From CALMZN01 sp964540095 (GTDB lineage Bacteria; Patescibacteriota; Patescibacteriia; UBA1558; GWA2-36-10): a stretch of 27,587 nucleotides of DNA. The position numbers and the translations under genes are program-made. Numbering within the stretch: position 1 is the stretch's first letter; each line of letters opens with the position of its first letter. Below the pieces are notes generated by a model that was not told where the DNA came from, did not search any database, and saw only the letters and a program-made list of their open reading frames with translations. Location: positions 1-27,587 of the forward strand of contig CAZILH010000012.1 in NCBI GenBank assembly GCA_964540095.1. Reading direction: 5' to 3'. Positions 22,194 to 27,587 of this stretch are shown here, in pieces.

Positions 22194-23810
22194 GTGATTG
22201 TCGAAAGAACCAAGTTTATTTTTATCACCGGTGGCGTCTGCTCGGGCCTGGGCAAGGGTATTGCCTCGGCTTCTATTGGCGCCATTTTGCGTTCGGCTGG
22301 CTTTAGTGTTTTTTCTTTAAAGCTGGACCCATATCTCAACATTGATCCGGGCACTATGAGTCCTTACCAGCATGGTGAGGTCTATGTGACCGATGATGGC
22401 ACAGAAACCGATCTGGATTTGGGGCATTATGAGCGTTTCATTGATGTCAGTTTGACCAGATTATCCAATCTGACTACAGGAAGAATTTATGAAAAAGTTT
22501 TGAAAGGCGAGCGCAGTGGAGCTTATTTGGGAAAAACTATTCAGATTATCCCGCACATTACTAATGAAATAAAAGATTATATCAAACTAGCGGCCAGTGA
22601 AAGTAGGGCGGATTTTGTGCTGATCGAAATTGGTGGCACAGTCGGCGATATAGAAGGCGAGCCATATTTGGAAGCGGCTCGGCAGTTCAAGCAAGAGATT
22701 GGGTCAGCAAATGTACTTTTTGTGCATTTGACTTTGTTGCCATTTTTGCGAACTTCTGGCGAGCTCAAAACCAAGCCCACTCAAATGTCTGTGCGCGAGC
22801 TATATCGACGCGGTATTCAGCCGGATATTATATTAGTCCGCTCGGACAAGCCAGTGACCAAAGAAGCCATCCAAAAAATTGCTTTATTTGCTGATGTTTG
22901 CGAGTCGGCAGTCATTCCGGCGCCAACCGTCAGGACTATCTATGAAGTGCCAGTCAATTTTGAAAAAAAATATAATATTTCCAAAATTATTTTTGAAAAA
23001 TTACAAGTCACGCCTAGAAAAACTAGATTGGAAGATTGGGAGAATTTGGTAAAAAAAATTGTCACCAATCATAAGAAAAAAATGCCAATTGCTTTGGTTG
23101 GTAAGTACAATGAAAACCATGATGCTTATATTAGTGTGATTGAGGCCTTGAAGTCAGCTTGTTATTTTAATAATGTTTCTTTGGAACTAGTGTGGGTCAA
23201 TGCTAGTAAGCTCGAAAAAAATGATCAGAGTGAATATAAAAAATTAGTCAAAGTGGCTGGCATTGTAGTGCCGGGTGGTTTTGGGCACCGCGGAGTAGAG
23301 GGTAAAATAATGGCTGCCAAATATGCCCGTGAGCACAAAAAACCATATTTGGGCTTGTGCCTAGGCATGCAGGTGGCGACCATTGAGTTTGCTAGACACG
23401 TGCTCAATACCCAAGACGCTAATTCCACTGAGTTTAACCCCAAGACAGCCAATCCAGTAATTCACATTTTACCGGGACATACAGCTGAAGAAGAAAAGGG
23501 TGGTACTTTGCGACTGGGCTCTTATCCCTGTGTTTTGGATAAGGACTCTTTGAGCCACAAAGCTTATCAAAAATCAAGAATTGATGAGCGCCATAGGCAT
23601 CGCTATGAGTTCAATATGGATTATCGGGAGCGCCTGGAAAAAGCTGGTCTGCGTATAGCTGGTATTTCGCCAGACAAAAGATTGGTAGAAATTATTGAGC
23701 TCAAGGACCATCCATTTTTTGTGGCTTCACAATTTCATCCTGAGTTTAAGTCCAGACCACTCAGACCGCACCCACTTTTTCGGGACTTCATAAAGGCATC
23801 TTTAAAATAG
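22194..23810 (+). CDS. pyrG: CTP synthase
   Basis: The enzyme makes CTP from UTP, ATP and glutamine. The 538-residue protein has an N-terminal amidoligase domain (TKFIFITGGVCSGLGKGIAS P-loop, then MSPYQHGEVYVTDDGTETDLD) and a C-terminal class I glutamine amidotransferase domain with nucleophile Cys389 (LGLCLGMQ) and the HPEFKSRP catalytic His/Glu. The start is GTG at 22194; no ATG fits. It is 6 bases after rplI. The length matches the family. Confidence 0.97.
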   Translation: MIVERTKFIFITGGVCSGLGKGIASASIGAILRSAGFSVFSLKLDPYLNIDPGTMSPYQHGEVYVTDDGTETDLDLGHYERFIDVSLTRLSNLTTGRIYEKVLKGERSGAYLGKTIQIIPHITNEIKDYIKLAASESRADFVLIEIGGTVGDIEGEPYLEAARQFKQEIGSANVLFVHLTLLPFLRTSGELKTKPTQMSVRELYRRGIQPDIILVRSDKPVTKEAIQKIALFADVCESAVIPAPTVRTIYEVPVNFEKKYNISKIIFEKLQVTPRKTRLEDWENLVKKIVTNHKKKMPIALVGKYNENHDAYISVIEALKSACYFNNVSLELVWVNASKLEKNDQSEYKKLVKVAGIVVPGGFGHRGVEGKIMAAKYAREHKKPYLGLCLGMQVATIEFARHVLNTQDANSTEFNPKTANPVIHILPGHTAEEEKGGTLRLGSYPCVLDKDSLSHKAYQKSRIDERHRHRYEFNMDYRERLEKAGLRIAGISPDKRLVEIIELKDHPFFVASQFHPEFKSRPLRPHPLFRDFIKASLK

Positions 23811-23824
23811 TTTTTTAAAAAATA

Positions 23825-23833
23825 TGCTATAAT
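23825..23833 (+). promoter_or_regulatory. Extended -10 promoter for the SIMPL-domain gene
   Basis: TGC-TATAAT lies 33 bases before the start at 23866. The -35 region overlaps the end of pyrG and is weak, as expected for extended -10 promoters. Confidence 0.55.
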
Positions 23834-23865
23834 ATAAGATAACAATAATTATTAATCAAAAAAAT

Positions 23866-24627
23866 ATGGAAGAAACAACAAATCAAGGCCATAAATATAC
23901 TAATAAGGGTTTTATACTCAAAGTAATTGCCCTATTATTAGTAGCGGGTATTATTGTGGTGTCAATTATTAGAGACCGGATTGTCAGTAACCAGCAATGG
24001 ACAGTCCAAATACCGGGTGAGGGTCGCGTTGCTTATACTCCCGATGTAGCTAAAATTAGCTTGGGAGTGCAGGTTGATCGCGTGGCCAATGCTGAGCAAG
24101 CTATGAAGGATTTGAATAATAAAATCGCTAATATTATAAAAGCCGTCAAGGATCAGGGTATTGCTGATAGCGAAATTAAAACAGAAAATTATAGCTTGAA
24201 CCCAATAACGGATTATATTGACGGTCGGCCAATTACTTCTGGCTATTCGGCCAATGAGCAATTGCAAGTGACAGTCAAAGATATTTCCGATAATTCTCGA
24301 GTGGGAAAAATAATTTCTGCGGCCACTGGCGCGGGCGCCAATCAGGTGAATAATATTTCTTTTGAGCTTTCTAATATGTCGCAAATAAAACAAGAAGCTA
24401 GGATCAAGGCCATACTTGATGCCAAGGAAAAAGCCAAAGAAATATCCAGTAAATCTGGAGTTAGATTGGGTCGCATTGTTGGCTGGTGGGAAAATTCGCC
24501 TATGCCACTTTATGACGCCAAAGGCGGTATGGGAGCCGGTGGTGGTGTGGCTGTTGAGTCAGCCAGCGTGCCATCTGGTACTTATGAATATGTGGTAGAA
24601 GTCAATATAAATTATTTAGTGAAATAA
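23866..24627 (+). CDS. SIMPL (DUF541) domain membrane-anchored protein
   Basis: The 253-residue protein has one N-terminal membrane helix (about 17-35) and then a SIMPL/DUF541 domain (about 45-253). Family marks are IPGEGRVAYTPDVAKISLGV, the VKDQGIADSEIKTENYSLNP segment, ISFELSNMSQIKQEARIKAI and SGVRLGRIVGWWE, with a Gly-rich loop before the final strand. SIMPL proteins face the outside or periplasm, and some homologues affect stress tolerance or outer-surface structure; the role here is unknown. It has its own promoter and terminator. Confidence 0.88.
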   Translation: MEETTNQGHKYTNKGFILKVIALLLVAGIIVVSIIRDRIVSNQQWTVQIPGEGRVAYTPDVAKISLGVQVDRVANAEQAMKDLNNKIANIIKAVKDQGIADSEIKTENYSLNPITDYIDGRPITSGYSANEQLQVTVKDISDNSRVGKIISAATGAGANQVNNISFELSNMSQIKQEARIKAILDAKEKAKEISSKSGVRLGRIVGWWENSPMPLYDAKGGMGAGGGVAVESASVPSGTYEYVVEVNINYLVK

Positions 24628-24641
24628 ATAATAGTTTAAAC

Positions 24642-24680
24642 AAAAAATCACCCTGAGTGTAGTCGAAGGGGTGATTTTTT
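24642..24680. terminator. Bidirectional terminator containing a CTTCGACTACACTCAGGG-type element
   Basis: AAAAAATCACCC (24642-24653) pairs with GGGTGATTTTTT (24669-24680). The loop, on the minus strand, contains CTTCGACTACACTCAGGG, resembling a dispersed extragenic sequence I recall from many bacterial genomes. It separates convergent genes. Confidence 0.85.
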
Positions 24681-24702
24681 ATTTTTATTAATTTAACAAT
24701 AT

Positions 24703-25356
24703 TTAATAATTTACCCAGTATTGAATTTTGGCTTTGGCTTTTAAGCTGGCTATAAAAGTTGTAGCTTCACTATTAAGCTTTTGGTTACGTAATTCGTTTT
24801 TAACTTGCTCGTTAATTATGGCCTCTTGTCCTTCAGTGATGGGTACTTGGTTGTCGGCGATATATTTAGCAACCTCTTCATCGCTAATAGTTGTTTTGTC
24901 GGCCAGTAAATTTTCTAATTCTTTTTGAGTAACAATCTGTTCCTTCAAATCATTAATAGTCATATTTTGGGCGGCTAAGGCATTATCCATGGTGTCACCT
25001 TGTGAGGTTATTTGCGCTTCTATTTTTTTTATTTCAGCATCGACTTCTTCTCCGCTGACTTTGATTTGTTTTATTTTGGCCTCGTTTTTGATTAGTTTTT
25101 CAATAACTAGGGATTCTAATAAATTTTTCCCAGCTTCTTTTTCTAGTTTTTGAACAATGGTTAAACGGCTTATTGGACTACCATCAACAAATGCCACTAC
25201 AAACAGGCCCTTAAACAACCAAGCTAAAATACCCAAAACAATAATTATTGAAACAATAATTATAAGTTTTTTACTAATTTTTATTGATTTTTGATCAATT
25301 TTTTGCTCTTGCTCTGGCACAATCGATGAAGTTTCTTCAATAATGTTTTCCGACAT
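24703..25356 (-). CDS. SurA N-terminal-type chaperone, membrane-anchored, without isomerase domain
   Basis: The 217-residue protein has an acidic N-terminal tail, one membrane helix (about 30-48, LIIIVSIIIVLGILAWLF) and a SurA-N-like helical domain: VAFVDGSPISRLTIVQKLEK, then LLESLVIEKLIKNEAKIKQI, then ISDEEVAKYIADNQ. The parvulin domain is lacking, so a holdase or chaperone role for exported proteins is more likely than proline isomerisation. A second SurA-like gene lies at 12901. No SD is present. Confidence 0.82.
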   Translation of the reverse strand: MSENIIEETSSIVPEQEQKIDQKSIKISKKLIIIVSIIIVLGILAWLFKGLFVVAFVDGSPISRLTIVQKLEKEAGKNLLESLVIEKLIKNEAKIKQIKVSGEEVDAEIKKIEAQITSQGDTMDNALAAQNMTINDLKEQIVTQKELENLLADKTTISDEEVAKYIADNQVPITEGQEAIINEQVKNELRNQKLNSEATTFIASLKAKAKIQYWVNY

Positions 25357-25419
25357 ATAATTTTATTTTTAATTAATTTTTTAAATTTTTTTACTAGCAG
25401 TAAACTATTCGCTATGCTC

Positions 25420-25558
25420 AAGTTCACCGCATGAACCAATGGCTCATTTATGGAATGGCTCGGGGCGCTGCGCTATTGCGCAGCATCTTAGGTTACTCCG
25501 CCAATGGCGGAGTACTCTTTGAAGTTTCGAGCCAAACTCACTTTGTTCGTTTGGCTCG
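25420..25558. repeat. Cluster of short palindromes beside tRNA-Gln
   Basis: Hairpins in order: GTTCA/TGAAC near 25420-25434; GCTGCGC-TATT-GCGCAGC (25467-25484); ACTCCGCC-AAT-GGCGGAGT (25495-25513); and CGAGCCAAAC (25528-25537) with GTTTGGCTCG (25549-25558), whose second arm includes the tRNA-Gln 3' end. TGGCTCGGGG at 25456-25465 also repeats the tRNA 3' end directly. No protein gene is credible here. Confidence 0.7.
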
Positions 25559-25625
25559 GGGACAGGGATTCGAACCCCGATTAATGGCTTCAAAGGCCAC
25601 TGTCCTGCCATTAGACGATCCCCGA
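25552..25625 (-). tRNA. tRNA-Gln (anticodon TTG)
   Basis: The 5' acceptor strand TCGGGGA (complement of 25619-25625) pairs with TCCCCGA. The anticodon stem GTGGC/GCCAT closes the loop CTTTGAA, giving TTG for CAA/CAG. The T arm has the loop TTCGAAT. Discriminator G and an encoded CCA (complement of 25552-25554) end the 74-base gene. Confidence 0.95.
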
Positions 25626-25661
25626 ATGTATTAAATTTTACTTATGGCCACTGCGCAGCAA

Positions 25662-25779
25662 ATATTTATTCCTTTGAATACTTGTCCCGTTGTGAGCGTA
25701 AGCGAACTTGCGGGGTCATTAGACGACCCGCCTCGCCGAGACGAGCTCAGCGAGTCGAGGCGGATCCCCGAATAAATAT
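25662..25779. repeat. Foldback segment holding a split partial copy of tRNA-Gln
   Basis: ATATTTATTC (25662-25671) is the reverse complement of GAATAAATAT (25770-25779), enclosing 118 bases. Inside, CATTAGACGA (25717-25726) and TCCCCGAAT (25765-25773) match the adjacent 5' part of tRNA-Gln, which reads the two pieces without a break at 25609-25627. A 38-base block (25727-25764) with perfect arms CCGCCTCG (25728-25735) and CGAGGCGG (25756-25763) separates them. The remaining tRNA arms are absent, so this is a remnant, not a working tRNA. Confidence 0.65.
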
Positions 25780-25829
25780 AAAAAACAAAAAAATTATAGA
25801 ACAAATATTCGTTTTAGTCAATAAATAAT

Positions 25830-25878
25830 GAGGCCGCCCCTTTTTATGGATATGTTTCCATAAGTTCGGGGCGGCCTC
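25830..25878 (-). terminator. Large two-tier hairpin after the GC-rich minus-strand gene
   Basis: GAGGCCGCCCC (25830-25840) pairs perfectly with GGGGCGGCCTC (25868-25878), and TTATGGA (25844-25850) with TCCATAA (25857-25863) inside. It starts 16 bases past the stop. No clean T-run follows on the minus strand (ATTATTTATTG), so it may terminate or protect the transcript end. Confidence 0.65.
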
Positions 25879-25894
25879 TGCGCCTACATGCCTC

Positions 25895-26644
25895 CTACAA
25901 CCACAGCTTGAAGTAGTGCATGGTCAGAGCGTTGCTGAAGTTGACCGCTCTGATCGTGTCAATGTCCGTGAGGTCAGTTGGGTCTCTGTATTTACTCAAG
26001 CTCACAGCAATTGCCCGACGGACAATCTGGTCGGAGTCCTTGTTTTCCCCATTGACGTGGTCTTGCAGGTAAGGGAGGACCAATCTAGCAACTGCCTGGG
26101 GAGAGATGCTATGATTGGCAACAGGCCGATGAAGAATCAGAACATGGACCAAGCCCCAGGCCATCAGGGCCTTGGCCAATTGCTCGGTGTTGCCATAGTG
26201 TTCTGGGGTTAACATGGCATACGCCGCTCTCTTACTACCTGATTGGACCGCTGCCCACTTGTCGGTCGAGTGTTCCAGAAAGTGACTTATGAAGCGAGGA
26301 TAGGGCGGCTCCAAGAGAGCTGCGCGGCGTTGGCCGAGAAACACGACGAGCGATTGATACGAGGGCCCGATTTCTCCGTGCCAAGACAACTCTAGGGCAT
26401 CGTACAGGAGTTCCTTGACAGTGAGCTGCTGAGCCAAGTCGGCAAGCTCACTACTTGCACTTGCCGCTTGTTCCAGAAAGAACTCGGTCTTTCTGGCGAA
26501 GAGTGCGTTTCCAGCCAGACCGTCGCTGTCTCCCCTCAAACGGGCCATGGCATAGAGTAGTCCGATTGCTTCGGGCTCGGTGGCGACTTTCTGCCATTGG
26601 GTCAGTAAGGCACTCCAACTGGTGATTTTTTTTAAGGTGCTCAT
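25895..26644 (-). CDS. GC-rich gene for a soluble helical protein, function unknown
   Basis: I chose the ATG complementary to 26642-26644 (MSTLKKITSWSALLTQWQKV, 249 residues) because AAAGGAGG lies 7 bases before it; an upstream in-frame start at 26671 would add nine residues overlapping the SD. The product appears all-helical with no signal peptide or membrane segment. Motifs include PPYPRFISHFLEHSTDKWAA and ARLVLPYLQDHVNGENKDSD; I recognise no family. G/C is 33 of 60 bases at 26401-26460, against about 30% in neighbours, and codons favour C/G endings. Like 4954-6285 it has its own promoter, SD and two-tier hairpin, so the two may share an origin or mode of expression. Confidence 0.75.
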   Translation of the reverse strand: MSTLKKITSWSALLTQWQKVATEPEAIGLLYAMARLRGDSDGLAGNALFARKTEFFLEQAASASSELADLAQQLTVKELLYDALELSWHGEIGPSYQSLVVFLGQRRAALLEPPYPRFISHFLEHSTDKWAAVQSGSKRAAYAMLTPEHYGNTEQLAKALMAWGLVHVLILHRPVANHSISPQAVARLVLPYLQDHVNGENKDSDQIVRRAIAVSLSKYRDPTDLTDIDTIRAVNFSNALTMHYFKLWL

Positions 26645-26651
26645 CTCTATA

Positions 26652-26688
26652 CCTCCTTTTGTTCTGGCCACCGCTGTTCTGGGCGGCC
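26652..26688 (-). promoter_or_regulatory. Strong SD with upstream leader hairpin
   Basis: AAAGGAGG (complement of 26652-26659) is spaced 7 bases from the ATG. Just before it, GGCCGCC can pair with GGTGGCC (complements of 26682-26688 and 26666-26672; one G-U), loop 9 bases. On the plus strand GTTCTGG repeats at 26661 and 26676. Confidence 0.7.
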
Positions 26689-26706
26689 TGGTAGAGATGT
26701 AGTTAA

Positions 26707-26735
26707 TACTTAGCAGTGGTAAATTTTTTTGTCAA
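26707..26735 (-). promoter_or_regulatory. Candidate promoter of the GC-rich minus-strand gene
   Basis: On the minus strand a perfect TTGACA (complement of 26730-26735), a 17-base spacer and TGC-TAAGTA (hexamer 26707-26712) give a consensus -35 with a poor -10, partly offset by the TG extension. The leader would be about 55 bases. Confidence 0.45.
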
Positions 26736-26794
26736 GCTTCATTGATTTTGGTGTTAAAATATGAGATTATATAAAATATTGACCTAAATAAATT

Positions 26795-27587
26795 ATGAAG
26801 CAACGACAAATCAATTTTTTAGCAATCATTACGTTTATTTTATTGGCGTCTAGCTTGGGCTACTACTATCGGGTAAATGTAAATTATGCCTGGAAGAGCT
26901 TAGCTAATGATTTGCAACCTTGCCAAAAGCCGATAAGCTATACTATCACCAATCTTGATTCGCGTTTTAATTTGACTAAGGAAGAATTGTTGGACAACAT
27001 AAAAGAAGCAACGAAAGTATGGGAAACGCCTATTAATAAAAAATTGTTTGAATATTCACCAAATGGAGACGTAAAAATAAATTTGGTCTATGATTCCAGA
27101 CAAAAAGCCACCGATGCTTTAAAAAATATTGGCATAGTTATTAGTAGTGATCGGGCTAGCTATAATGTTTTAAAAATTAAGTATGATTCACTGCTAGTAT
27201 CTTATAATCAGAAAAAGGCCACGATAGATTCTCTGCTTGTGGCCTATAATTCGGCTAGTAGTAATTATGAAAAAAATATAAATTATTGGAATAGTCGTGG
27301 CGGAGCACCGCAAGGGCAATATGATAAATTGGAGCAAGAGAGGATTGATTTGAATAATCAAGTGACTAGAATAAATCAGGAAAAGGATTCCTTAAATGAA
27401 TTAGCAGATACAATAAATTTGCTTAGTGCAAATCTTAATAAATTAATAAATACTCTTAACTTACAAATAAATACCTATAACACTGTTGGTTCGTCAAATG
27501 GTCAACAATTTAGCGAAGGGGAATATATAAGCGATGCTAATAAAACAGTTATCAACATTTATCAATATAATAATAGTCAGGATTTGG
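26795..27587 (+). CDS. Secreted protein, likely matrixin-like metalloprotease start, cut by window end
   Basis: ATG at 26795 opens a frame that stays open to the last base (264 codons seen). A signal or anchor helix (about 9-24, LAIITFILLASSLGYY) precedes CQKPISYTITNLDSRFNLTK and EATKVWETPINKKLFEYSP, then VKINLVYDSRQ. That layout is what I associate with CPR matrixin-type proteases (substrate-facing strand and helix before HExxHxxGxxH). The zinc motif would lie beyond the window, so catalysis cannot be confirmed. Residues about 115-230 form a long Asn/Lys-rich coiled coil (IDSLLVAYNSASSNY, LEQERIDLNNQVTRINQEKD). No SD is present. Confidence 0.7.
   Translation, partial: MKQRQINFLAIITFILLASSLGYYYRVNVNYAWKSLANDLQPCQKPISYTITNLDSRFNLTKEELLDNIKEATKVWETPINKKLFEYSPNGDVKINLVYDSRQKATDALKNIGIVISSDRASYNVLKIKYDSLLVSYNQKKATIDSLLVAYNSASSNYEKNINYWNSRGGAPQGQYDKLEQERIDLNNQVTRINQEKDSLNELADTINLLSANLNKLINTLNLQINTYNTVGSSNGQQFSEGEYISDANKTVINIYQYNNSQDL

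Noticed and set aside
25431..25634. Plus-strand 67-codon open frame
   Set aside because: It runs across the palindrome cluster and antisense through the whole tRNA-Gln gene; no start signal or recognisable protein.
25380..25780. Possible CRISPR array in the repeat-rich stretch
   Set aside because: The palindromes differ in sequence and spacing and no direct repeat recurs at regular intervals; no cas genes are nearby.

Overview
The window is AT-rich bacterial DNA that looks like a Candidate Phyla Radiation (Patescibacteria) genome, probably a Parcubacteria-like lineage. Nearly every gene begins after an A/T-rich leader with no Shine-Dalgarno (SD) sequence. Intergenic gaps are short and closed by hairpin terminators, and several secreted or membrane proteins have domain mixes common in that group: CAP plus a type-3 calcium motif, dockerin repeats with an FN3-like domain, PEGA with a propeller-like region, SIMPL, and a matrixin-like start. 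Ribosomal protein bL9 is present; from memory it is missing in some CPR branches, so those are less likely. The placement is inferred from style and content, not from a tree.

Layout: 1-54 is the end of a tRNA-Thr. 212-3867 holds two surface-protein genes; the second carries a tandem dockerin repeat broken by a 100-N assembly gap. 3956-4816 is mutM. 4824-6355 is a self-contained, GC-richer unit (promoter, SD, SPFH-like membrane protein, strong terminator). 6408-10400 is a tight three-gene operon ending in an 1158-residue membrane protein of unknown function. 10454-12415 (minus) carries a tRNA-dihydrouridine synthase and a CorA-like transporter with GMK in place of GMN. 12521-16362 is a division/envelope operon: FtsB-like, SurA-like, RlpA-like, FtsE, FtsX, with start/stop overlaps. 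16425-17570 (minus) has rpmA, a 47-residue ORF and lexA. 17737-19023 (minus) is a PEGA protein, diverging from murA, which is followed by a C-terminal processing protease, rplI, pyrG and a SIMPL protein. 24703-25356 (minus) is a SurA-N protein. 25380-25830 is a palindrome-rich, gene-poor stretch around tRNA-Gln with a split partial copy of that tRNA. 25895-26644 (minus) is a second GC-rich SD-led gene of unknown function. A matrixin-like secreted protein runs off the right end.

How the genes fit together: much of the window serves the cell envelope. MurA starts peptidoglycan synthesis, FtsB/FtsE/FtsX and the RlpA-like protein belong to division and wall remodelling, and the SurA-like proteins and the S41 protease would fold and trim exported proteins. 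DNA damage is covered by MutM and LexA. The clearest regulatory signal is a direct-repeat GTTC-N7-GTTC operator inside the lexA promoter. The clearest oddity is the pair of GC-rich genes (4954-6285 and 25895-26644), the only two with strong SD sequences. All calls were made by reading the sequence by eye; no database search was run.
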